Below, piece after piece: positions 6,002 to 11,999 of a stretch of DNA of 11,999 nt. Under the pieces are notes generated by a model that had not been told where the DNA came from, did not search any database, and saw only the letters and a list, made by a program, of their open reading frames with translations. Source of the DNA: a bacterium (GTDB lineage Bacteria > Ratteibacteria > UBA8468 > B48-G9 > JAFGKM01). The stretch's first letter is position 1. The number at the start of each line of letters is the position of its first letter. A program made the translations under genes and the position numbers. The DNA lies in assembly GCA_035371905.1 (NCBI GenBank), contig DAORXQ010000052.1, forward strand, positions 1-11,999, given 5' to 3'.

Positions 6002-7011
6002 CTTCCTATTTTTTTCAAAAAAACGCAGGTTACTGCAACAATATAAAATTCAAATGGAATATTTATAAAAACATAAATGAGGTCAAGCAATTTTGAATTA
6101 AAAAATAATTGAATGAATTTTAGAAGAAAATTTAGGCAGTAAATGATAAAAAAATAAATAATTATTAAAACTCTGTAATCCCTCAAAAACTCAAAGTTTC
6201 TCTTGAATGCCTGTTGCCACTCTAAATTTTCAATTACAATAAGAGGTGGGACAAAAAAGAAAAAAATTAAAATCGCATGAAAAAATTTAGCCATATATAT
6301 CGTAAATTTTGTATAAGGTAAAAAAATTGAAAAGATATATAATGGAGCAAGTAAAATCAACTTAATTAAAAAAATTGACCTTGTAAATTTTAATGCATGA
6401 AAATCAAATATCTCCTTTTCTTCCTCTGAACTCAACAGATAGAAAATGTAACTGTTAAGAACTGCTGATAATAAAGTAAATGAATATAAAGCAAACGGTA
6501 TTGTTATAAAAGACCAAACAATTAAATTTTTATTAAAAATTAACTGTGAAAGTTTTTTAATGTAAAAAGGGGATAAAGTTATTAAACATGCAATCAAAAA
6601 AGGAAAAAAATTTTTTAATAGAAAAATCTTTGTTGTTTTTAAATCTTCAGGAAAATCATCAGAAATTTTACGCCATATTTTAAAACTGAAAACAAGGAAT
6701 AGAATAACTGTAATATTATATGGAACTGAAACAGAACAGATGGAAAAAGGAAGTTGGCCAGTACTTGAAATGAATTCTTTCTTAAAAGTTATCCATAAAC
6801 TTCTAAACTCAATTTCGGTAAAAAATTTTAAAAAAGAGGTAGAAATTAAGGGTTTGTAATGGTAAAAGTAAGAAATCAAAATGCTAAAAAAATTTTCAAA
6901 GATAAACAGAAGAATAAAAATACTAAGAATTCTTTGTTTAGATTTTAATATTTTGAATCCATCTTTAAAAACTTCAATAAAAAATTCAGTTTTTAAGATA
7001 GTTTTTCCCAT
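5992..7011 (-). CDS. Polytopic membrane protein of unknown function
   Basis: A 339-residue, strongly hydrophobic protein, rich in phenylalanine, isoleucine and leucine, without a separate signal peptide. About eight membrane segments can be seen, near residues 29-49, 97-113, 130-149, 163-192, 213-232, 240-260, 280-301 and 311-331. The cytoplasmic-looking loop WQQAFKRNFEFLRDYR (265-280) before a membrane segment resembles the pattern seen in YciC-like and glycerophosphodiester-phosphodiesterase membrane-domain proteins; this is a weak likeness. It is the last gene of the minus-strand operon. Its ATG overlaps the stop codon of the sugar kinase by one base (TAATG), and no Shine-Dalgarno sequence precedes it, so translation is probably coupled. 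It overlaps the convergent secreted-protein gene by 10 bp at its end. Confidence 0.8.
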   Translation of the reverse strand: MGKTILKTEFFIEVFKDGFKILKSKQRILSIFILLFIFENFFSILISYFYHYKPLISTSFLKFFTEIEFRSLWITFKKEFISSTGQLPFSICSVSVPYNITVILFLVFSFKIWRKISDDFPEDLKTTKIFLLKNFFPFLIACLITLSPFYIKKLSQLIFNKNLIVWSFITIPFALYSFTLLSAVLNSYIFYLLSSEEEKEIFDFHALKFTRSIFLIKLILLAPLYIFSIFLPYTKFTIYMAKFFHAILIFFFFVPPLIVIENLEWQQAFKRNFEFLRDYRVLIIIYFFIIYCLNFLLKFIQLFFNSKLLDLIYVFINIPFEFYIVAVTCVFLKKIGSYF

Positions 7012-7886
7012 TATTTTATAAGTTCTTTGTATTCATAATCAGGAATGGCACCCCTTTTTGATGTAACAAAAGCACCGAGTTTATTCGCAATTTTAAGTAT
7101 TTCTTCAGGCGCAAGTTTCTCAATATATCCCTTTATAAAACCAGCAGAAAAAGCATCTCCTGCTCCAACAGTATCAACAACCTCTACTTTAATTCCTTCC
7201 TCTTTAAAAAATTTATAATCCCAAAACATTATTGCTCCATTTTCTCCAAGTGTTGTACATATAACCTCAATATTAAATTTTTCTGATAGTTTACTCATTA
7301 TTTCCTCATAACTCCCTTTTATACCAAACATTTCGCCTGTTTCTTTCAGTTCATTTTCATTTAATTTCAGAATATCACTTATTTTTAAAAGATTTTCAAC
7401 CAGTTCCTTATTATAAAATGGCTTTCTGAAATTTATATCGCAGAATTTTTTACAATTTTTAAGAACTGAATTTAACCTAAAAAATGTATTCTTTGTTTTA
7501 TCACTTCTTAAAGCAAGCGAACCAAAACAAAACATTTCTATTTTTTTATTCTGCAACTTTCTTATTTTTTCTTCTTCCAGTTCTATAAAATCCCATGCAC
7601 CTGGATATACAATTTCAAATTCAGGTTGATTTTTATTCAATTTTACATTCACAATCCCTGTTGGTACATCATCTATTATCTTTATAAATTCACTTGAAAG
7701 ATTAAATTTTTCCATCGCTTTTAAAATTTTTTCTCCTCTTTCATCCTTACCAACAGCAGAAATAAAAATAACATCCATACCAATTTTTTTCAGATGACAT
7801 GCAAGATTAAAAGGTGCACCGCCAAGATATTCATTACCCTCAATTAAATCAAAAAGAACTTCTCCAAAAACAAGTACTTTTCCCAT
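7011..7886 (-). CDS. PfkB-family sugar kinase, fructokinase-like
   Basis: A 291-residue ribokinase-fold enzyme that transfers phosphate from ATP to a sugar. Family signature 1 (GGAPFNLACHLKKIG, 22-36) and the catalytic anion-hole motif DTVGAGDAFSAGF (238-250, base D244) are intact. LNENE (175-179) matches the conserved NxxE magnesium/phosphate motif. The C-terminal GAFVTSKRGAIP is like that of bacterial fructokinases, and the short N-terminus GEVLFDLI is also fructokinase-like. The exact sugar is inferred and could instead be another ketose or a nucleoside. The ATG abuts the riboflavin synthase stop codon with zero spacing and has no Shine-Dalgarno sequence, so coupling is likely. It shares a one-base overlap with the following membrane protein. 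Confidence 0.9.
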   Translation of the reverse strand: MGKVLVFGEVLFDLIEGNEYLGGAPFNLACHLKKIGMDVIFISAVGKDERGEKILKAMEKFNLSSEFIKIIDDVPTGIVNVKLNKNQPEFEIVYPGAWDFIELEEEKIRKLQNKKIEMFCFGSLALRSDKTKNTFFRLNSVLKNCKKFCDINFRKPFYNKELVENLLKISDILKLNENELKETGEMFGIKGSYEEIMSKLSEKFNIEVICTTLGENGAIMFWDYKFFKEEGIKVEVVDTVGAGDAFSAGFIKGYIEKLAPEEILKIANKLGAFVTSKRGAIPDYEYKELIK

Positions 7887-8462
7887 TTAACTTACGAGAT
7901 ATTTTGCAAAAATATCAATTTCTATATTAACAGAATCTCCAACTTCCCTGTACTTTATATTCGTATTTTCAAAAGTGTACGGTATTAAAAAAATTAAAAT
8001 CTCATCTCTTATAATTTCTGCAATAGTTAAAGATATTCCATCAACTCCAATTGAACCCCTTTTAACAAAATATTTTCTGTATTCTTCTGGAATTTTTATT
8101 TTCATTAAATAAAATTCACCCTCTTTTCTCAATAAAGAAATCCTTGTTTTAAAATCAATATGTCCTGTAATAAAATGTCCACCTATTCTATCTCCTATTT
8201 TCAATGCCCTTTCAAGATTCACATATTCACCAACTTTTACTTCACCAAGATTTGTTTGTTTTTTCGTTTGAGAACTTATAGATACAAAAAAAGTATTTTT
8301 TTCTATTCTTTCAACTGTCAGACATACTCCATTTACAGCAATACTATCTCCAATTTTTAAATCTTCAAAAACCTTATTCCCTTCAATTAAAATTTCAAAT
8401 CCATTCCCTTTACCTCTTTTACCTTTAATTTTTCCAGTTTCTTCAATTATTCCTGTAAACAT
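7887..8462 (-). CDS. ribE: Riboflavin synthase, alpha subunit
   Basis: A 191-residue enzyme that dismutates two molecules of 6,7-dimethyl-8-ribityllumazine to riboflavin. Two tandem beta-barrel domains are visible. The first starts MFTGIIEE and has GDSIAVNGVCLTV (38-50), including the conserved cysteine C47. The second has GGHFITGHID (94-103, histidine H101) and GSIGVDGISLTI (136-147, with S144 and T146). Some normally conserved positions differ: the usual ETL segment reads SQTKKQT (64-70), and the usual IPHT reads IPYT (160-163). The core active-site residues are kept, so I expect activity. The start is set by the MFTGII N-terminus and a GGGGAG ribosome binding site within the end of ribD, with which it overlaps by 16 bp. 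The symbol is ribE in E. coli-style usage (ribC in some schemes). Confidence 0.95.
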   Translation of the reverse strand: MFTGIIEETGKIKGKRGKGNGFEILIEGNKVFEDLKIGDSIAVNGVCLTVERIEKNTFFVSISSQTKKQTNLGEVKVGEYVNLERALKIGDRIGGHFITGHIDFKTRISLLRKEGEFYLMKIKIPEEYRKYFVKRGSIGVDGISLTIAEIIRDEILIFLIPYTFENTNIKYREVGDSVNIEIDIFAKYLVS

Positions 8463-9577
8463 ATTCTCCCCTTTATTAAAATATCGTCTTCAATCCTTTC
8501 TATTTCTATCTTTTCAAGTTCAACTGCTTCATTTATATTTTCTTTATCTTTTCCACCAATAATAGACAAAGAATTTTCTCCACCAAGTATTTTATTCCCT
8601 ATAAATGCCCATATCTCATCAAAAATCCTGTTTTCAAAAAAAGAAGTTAGTGTATATTTTCCGCCTTCAACCAAAAGAATTCCAATATTTTTTTCAATAA
8701 GCAATTTTTCAAGCAGTTTATTTATATCAAATTTTCCATTCTCAAATGGTATTTTAATATAATCAAAATTTGTCTTAATTTTAAATTTTTCAATTTTTTC
8801 ATCTTCAATTTTCTCATCAAAAACAATCAAAACTTTTGATTTCTCATTTTCCCATATTTTTGCATCAAAAGGAATTTTTCCTTCAGGGTCAAGAATAATT
8901 TTAAAATATCTTTTCCTATCTATTATCTCCTTTTTTGTTTGAAATTCAGGTGCTATATAATCTAAAGAAGGGTTGTCTTTTAAAATAGTATTAATTCCTA
9001 TAAGAATTCCATCAACTTCAAACCTTTTTTTCTTTAAATATTCTCTTGTTTTTTCTCCTGTTATCCATTTAGAAGAACCATTATACGTTGCTATTTTCCC
9101 ATCAATTGTTTGAGCCCATTTCAAAATTACATAAGGTCTTTTTTTTGTTATATTTGTTATGTAAAATCTGTTAAATTCCCGTGCCTCTTCTTCTAAAAAT
9201 CCATATCTTACTTTTATTCCATTCTCTTCAAGTATCTTAAAACCATTTCCATTTACAAGAGGATTCGGGTCTATCATACATGCAATAACTTCTTTTATTC
9301 CTGATTTAATAATTGCATCTGTACAGGGTGGAGTTTTTCCCCAGTGGCAGCATGGTTCAAGATTTACGTATAAAGTTACTCCTTTTGCTTTATCCTTTGC
9401 TTTATTCAATGCTTCAATCTCTGCATGTAAAAGTCCAAAACCTTTATGATATCCTTCCGCTATTATTCTTGAACCTTTTGCTATTACTGCACCAACAAGA
9501 GGATTTGGACTAACAAGACCTTTCCCTTTTTCAGCGAGTTGAAAACATTTTTTAAGAAACTTTTTATGTTCAATCAT
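8447..9577 (-). CDS. ribD: Bifunctional pyrimidine deaminase/reductase RibD
   Basis: A 376-residue fusion that carries out two consecutive steps of riboflavin synthesis. The N-terminal cytidine-deaminase-like domain (about 1-145) has PNPLVGAVI (24-32), HAE (51-53, zinc ligand H51 and proton donor E53) and EPCCHWGKTPPC (74-85) with zinc ligands C76 and C85. The C-terminal reductase domain has KWAQTIDGKIA (153-163), DGILIG (189-194), DNPSL (201-205) and VEGG (303-306) for NADPH and substrate binding. Length is standard. The ATG overlaps the end of the dehydrogenase gene by 8 bp, with only a weak GGTG upstream. No FMN (RFN) riboswitch is seen before it or before the operon. ribBA and ribH, needed to complete the pathway, are not in the window. 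Confidence 0.96.
   Translation of the reverse strand: MIEHKKFLKKCFQLAEKGKGLVSPNPLVGAVIAKGSRIIAEGYHKGFGLLHAEIEALNKAKDKAKGVTLYVNLEPCCHWGKTPPCTDAIIKSGIKEVIACMIDPNPLVNGNGFKILEENGIKVRYGFLEEEAREFNRFYITNITKKRPYVILKWAQTIDGKIATYNGSSKWITGEKTREYLKKKRFEVDGILIGINTILKDNPSLDYIAPEFQTKKEIIDRKRYFKIILDPEGKIPFDAKIWENEKSKVLIVFDEKIEDEKIEKFKIKTNFDYIKIPFENGKFDINKLLEKLLIEKNIGILLVEGGKYTLTSFFENRIFDEIWAFIGNKILGGENSLSIIGGKDKENINEAVELEKIEIERIEDDILIKGRICLQE
8466..8471 (-). promoter_or_regulatory. Ribosome binding site of riboflavin synthase inside ribD
   Basis: On the minus strand GGGGAG (8471-8466) lies 3 nt upstream of the ATG at 8462 and entirely inside the last codons of ribD. It supports the chosen start and the translational link between the two riboflavin genes. 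Confidence 0.7.
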
Positions 9578-10622
9578 TTATTTTCACCACAATTTTAAGT
9601 GCATCTCCTGTCCTTACATTTTTTATTCCCTCAACTATTTTTTCAAGCGGAATTACATCTGTTATAAATTTTTTTGCATCTATTTTACCTGTTGAAACTA
9701 AATCAGCACCTTTTATATAGTCATTCCTGTTTGAAGCAAAGGCACCGAATACAGATATTTCTTTATAGTGAATTATATTTGAATCAATCTGAATAATTGA
9801 ATCATCCTTTGGTAGTCCTCCAAAAAAACTTATCCTTCCTTTTGAACCTATTATTTCAAGAGCATCCATCTGTGCTTTTTTAGCAGGACATGCAGTAATA
9901 ACAACATCTGCTCCAAAACCATCTGTCATTTTCATAACCTCTTCCTTCAAGTTTATTTTATTCGGGTTCCATAAAATTATATCCGGAAAATTTTTACCGA
10001 ATTTCAATAACCTCTCATAAGCAGGGTCAACAATTACAACATTTTTACAACCAACTGCTTTTGCAAGAGATGCATGCATAAATCCAATTGGTCCACCTCC
10101 AAAAATTAAAACAAAATCATCTTTTTTTACATTCAAATAATTCTGTCCATTTATACAACAAGAAAGTGGCTCAATAATTGTTCCTTCAAGTAATGAAACA
10201 TTTTCAGGTAATTTTAAAACCGCTTTCTGTTTAACTGCATCTTCAGGAATAATTAAATATTCAGCAAATCCACCTTTATAATAATAACCAATTGCCTTTG
10301 TATCAGGACATAAATTATAAAAACCTTCTTTGCAAATCTTACACTTTCCACAACCAATTGAAGTAACAACTGTAACCTTATCACCAACTTTTATTTCAGG
10401 ATAACCAACATTTTTCCCTATTTCTGCAACTATACCTGTTATTTCATGTCCTATTATGGCAGGTGGTATTACTTTTTTATGCCCTGAATAAAAAATCCTT
10501 ACATCAGTTCCACATATAGCACAATAGGAAACTTTTATCTTTATTTCATTTTCCTTACATACAGGTTCTTCTACATTTTCAACCCTTATATCCTCAATCC
10601 CATAAAAAACCGCTGCTTTCAT
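9570..10622 (-). CDS. Zinc-dependent medium-chain alcohol/polyol dehydrogenase
   Basis: A 350-residue MDR-superfamily oxidoreductase of the sorbitol/threonine dehydrogenase type. The catalytic zinc site is visible as C37 (in CAICGTD), the GHE motif (H59, E60) and E153. The structural zinc site is the four-cysteine lobe C91, C94, C97 and C105. The Rossmann motif GGGPIG (177-182) followed by an acidic residue (D200, in VDPAYE) suggests NAD rather than NADP. The substrate cannot be fixed; polyols, threonine or other secondary alcohols are the usual options. The start is supported by AAGGAG six bases upstream. It is the second gene of the operon, 12 nt after the cyclophilin-like gene. A polyol dehydrogenase beside a fructokinase-like enzyme would fit a polyol-to-ketose-phosphate route; this is inference. 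Confidence 0.92.
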   Translation of the reverse strand: MKAAVFYGIEDIRVENVEEPVCKENEIKIKVSYCAICGTDVRIFYSGHKKVIPPAIIGHEITGIVAEIGKNVGYPEIKVGDKVTVVTSIGCGKCKICKEGFYNLCPDTKAIGYYYKGGFAEYLIIPEDAVKQKAVLKLPENVSLLEGTIIEPLSCCINGQNYLNVKKDDFVLIFGGGPIGFMHASLAKAVGCKNVVIVDPAYERLLKFGKNFPDIILWNPNKINLKEEVMKMTDGFGADVVITACPAKKAQMDALEIIGSKGRISFFGGLPKDDSIIQIDSNIIHYKEISVFGAFASNRNDYIKGADLVSTGKIDAKKFITDVIPLEKIVEGIKNVRTGDALKIVVKIND

Positions 10623-10634
10623 TTTTTTCTCCTT

Positions 10635-11000
10635 TCATTTTTTCTCAACTTTTATTTTTTCTCCACTTTTTACATTTTCAAGTATTTTTAGGTCTGATTT
10701 TATTTTTCCTATTATCTCAACAGAACTTGCTGGAATTATTTTATCTCCTTTACTTATTGGAGTTGGACCAAAAAATAAACACATACATTTCCCATCAGGC
10801 CAGTATCCTATATCTCCTTTTTCAACTTCATTTTTTGGGTTTTTAATTTCAGAAGATACAGGAATTTCAAAATATATCTCTTTACCCCATAATCTTGCTT
10901 TTGAAGAAAAAGGAAGTGCATCAATTATTTTTTTCCCAAGTTCTGTTTCAAAAATTTCACATTCAATTTCTTCTCTTTCAAACTTAATTTTTACTTCCAT
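10635..11000 (-). CDS. Cyclophilin-like protein of the TM1367 type
   Basis: A 121-residue small protein. The patterns ALPFSSKARLWGKEIYFEIP (28-47), EKGDIGYWPDGKCMCLFFGPTP (60-81) and KIIPASSVEIIGKI match the cyclophilin-like beta-barrel family known from Thermotoga TM1367 (formerly DUF369). That family shares the cyclophilin fold, but I know of no firmly assigned activity. No signal peptide, so it is cytoplasmic. It is the first gene of the six-gene minus operon. A strong GGAGG (11011-11006 region) lies six or so bases before the ATG, and a putative extended -10 promoter lies just beyond. The dehydrogenase gene follows after 12 nt. Whether it acts as an isomerase, a binding protein or something else is open. 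Confidence 0.85.
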   Translation of the reverse strand: MEVKIKFEREEIECEIFETELGKKIIDALPFSSKARLWGKEIYFEIPVSSEIKNPKNEVEKGDIGYWPDGKCMCLFFGPTPISKGDKIIPASSVEIIGKIKSDLKILENVKSGEKIKVEKK

Positions 11001-11020
11001 ACCTTCCTCCTTTTATTTTT

Positions 11021-11029
11021 ATTTTAACA
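11021..11029 (-). promoter_or_regulatory. Putative extended -10 promoter of the six-gene minus operon
   Basis: On the minus strand TGTTAAAAT (11029-11021) fits TGnTAtAAT with one mismatch. No acceptable -35 lies 16-18 nt further upstream. Transcription would begin near 11014, leaving a leader of about 14 nt that contains the GGAGG site. Such a short leader has no room for an FMN riboswitch or other structured element. Moderate support only. Confidence 0.5.
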
Positions 11030-11051
11030 TTTTTTTGTGATATGATATAAA
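11024..11051 (+). promoter_or_regulatory. Putative promoter of the Gfo/Idh gene
   Basis: TTAACA (11024-11029) and TATAAA (11046-11051) are 16 nt apart, each one mismatch from consensus. TG two bases before the -10 (11043-11044) also makes it an extended -10. The start would fall near 11058, just before GGAG (11062-11065) and the ATG at 11071. The -35 bases are the same bases, on the other strand, as the -10 extension of the divergent operon promoter. Confidence 0.6.
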
Positions 11052-11070
11052 AACCAAAAAAGGAGAAAAA

Positions 11071-11999
11071 ATGGTAAAAATAGGAATAATAGGTTGTGGT
11101 GGAATGGGAAGGTATCACGCAAATATTTTAAAGAAATTTGAAGATGTCAAAATTATTTCTGCTTCTGATGTAAATTTAGATACTTTGAATTCTTTTAAAA
11201 ATGAGTTTGGAGTTGAAGAAATATATGATGATTTTAATGATTTAATTAAAAAGTCAGATGTTAATGCAATAATCTGTGCCACTCCAACAAATCTACATTA
11301 TAAAATAGTTGTAAAAGCAGCAAAAGCAAAAAAACATATATTCTGTGAAAAACCAATATCTGTAACTTTAAAACAGGCAGAAAAAATGATTGAAGAATGT
11401 GAAAAAAATAAAGTAATTCTTCAGATTGGATATGTGAGGAGATTTGATGATGAGTGGTTAAAATTTAAAGAATTGATGGATAAAAAAATTATTGGAAGAC
11501 CAGTTGTATGGCATCAGATATCAGGTGGTTATGGTCCTTCACCTGAATGGTTTTATGATATTAAAAATGGGATGGGTCCTTTTGTTGATGGAGCTGTTCA
11601 TTCTTACGATTTTGCTATTTTTACATTTGGAAAGGTTAAGAAAGTAAAAAGTTCATTAACAAAATTTAAAAAATTTACCTCTCCTGACACTGGTATTGTT
11701 TCTGTTGAATTTGAAAGCGGAGATATTCTTGTTTTATGCTGGAGTTGGGGACTTCCTAAAAATACTACTTGCCAGCATATTCATCAGGCACTTGGACCTT
11801 ATGGAGTTTTAATTTTTGATGGTTTCAGAGATGATAAAGGAAGATATTTTGTAATAAAAAAAGAAAATGAAGAGGAAAAAATAGGTCCAATTCCTTTAAA
11901 TTCTCTTGGTATAGGATTTGAAAAGCAGATGGAACATTTTATTGATTGTGTAAAAAATAATAAAAAACCAATTGTAGATGGAATTGCTGGTTATGAATC
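11071..11999 (+). CDS. Gfo/Idh/MocA-family oxidoreductase, C-terminus beyond the window
   Basis: An open frame of 309 codons that runs off the right edge without a stop. The N-terminal Rossmann domain has GIIGCGGMGRYHA (5-17), with the GxGxxG dinucleotide-binding loop, and an acidic residue D33 after the second strand, favouring NAD(H). ATPTNLHY (70-77) and CEKPIS (92-97, catalytic-type K94) are family hallmarks. The second domain has GMGPFVDGAVHSYDFA (167-182), where D173 and H177 correspond to the usual catalytic aspartate/histidine of inositol dehydrogenase-like enzymes. Typical members have about 330-380 residues, so only a short piece is missing. Substrate is probably a sugar or cyclitol but is not assignable. 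GGAG lies five bases before the ATG. It is divergent from the cyclophilin-like operon. Confidence 0.93.
   Translation, partial: MVKIGIIGCGGMGRYHANILKKFEDVKIISASDVNLDTLNSFKNEFGVEEIYDDFNDLIKKSDVNAIICATPTNLHYKIVVKAAKAKKHIFCEKPISVTLKQAEKMIEECEKNKVILQIGYVRRFDDEWLKFKELMDKKIIGRPVVWHQISGGYGPSPEWFYDIKNGMGPFVDGAVHSYDFAIFTFGKVKKVKSSLTKFKKFTSPDTGIVSVEFESGDILVLCWSWGLPKNTTCQHIHQALGPYGVLIFDGFRDDKGRYFVIKKENEEEKIGPIPLNSLGIGFEKQMEHFIDCVKNNKKPIVDGIAGYE

Noticed and set aside
6009..6023. T7-C-A7 palindrome as a bidirectional terminator between the convergent genes
   Set aside because: Only A-T pairs with a one-base loop, so no stable hairpin; it encodes phenylalanine, leucine and lysine codons at the end of the membrane protein.
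8160..8360. Short + strand open frame inside riboflavin synthase
   Set aside because: Antisense to a certain gene, composition is tyrosine/serine/phenylalanine-rich shadow, no motif and no start signal.
11001..11070. Possible FMN (RFN) riboswitch before the riboflavin-containing operon
   Set aside because: The whole divergent intergenic region is 70 nt and AT-rich; it cannot hold the roughly 120-nt RFN fold and none of its conserved G-rich segments are seen.

Overview
The window is about 12 kb of AT-rich, densely packed bacterial DNA. Perfect TTGACA-N17-TATAAT promoters, GGAGG ribosome binding sites and a GroES/GroEL pair mark it as bacterial. No phylum can be named safely. A Gfo/Idh oxidoreductase, a secreted helical carbohydrate-active-like protein and a LolA-like exported protein fit an uncultured, probably diderm, sugar-using lineage such as those around the PVC or Omnitrophota groups, but that is only an impression. 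I see no mobile element, CRISPR array, phage gene or obvious defence system.

Left part (1-3171, mostly + strand). A tRNA-Gly(GCC) gene cut by the window edge runs leftward from a perfect consensus promoter. Its promoter region overlaps a weaker extended -10 promoter that drives an exported protein of 301 residues to the right. Next comes groES-groEL with its own perfect promoter, a 67-nt guanine-free stretch in the leader, two identical 10-nt ribosome binding sites and a strong intrinsic terminator. No CIRCE operator is present.

Middle part (3180-6001, + strand). Four closely spaced genes follow: acylphosphatase, QueF (the last step of preQ1 synthesis for queuosine), a nitrilase-superfamily amidohydrolase and a secreted (alpha/alpha)-hairpin protein. 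The first begins 8 nt after the groEL terminator's T-run, with no promoter or Shine-Dalgarno sequence in between, so how this cluster is expressed is unclear. The last gene overlaps the tail of the facing operon by 10 bp.

Right part (11000 down to 5992, - strand). This is a compact six-gene unit with junctions of +12, -8, -16, 0 and -1 nt. In transcription order it holds a cyclophilin-like (TM1367-type) protein, a zinc-dependent medium-chain dehydrogenase, ribD, the riboflavin synthase gene ribE, a PfkB sugar kinase and a polytopic membrane protein. It is divergent from a Gfo/Idh oxidoreductase that runs off the right edge. The two putative promoters share the same few bases.

Most of the content is housekeeping. 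The points worth a second look are regulatory and architectural: the groESL leader, the gene start next to the terminator, the overlapping divergent promoters and the mixed riboflavin/redox/sugar operon. I did not find a convincing undescribed system.
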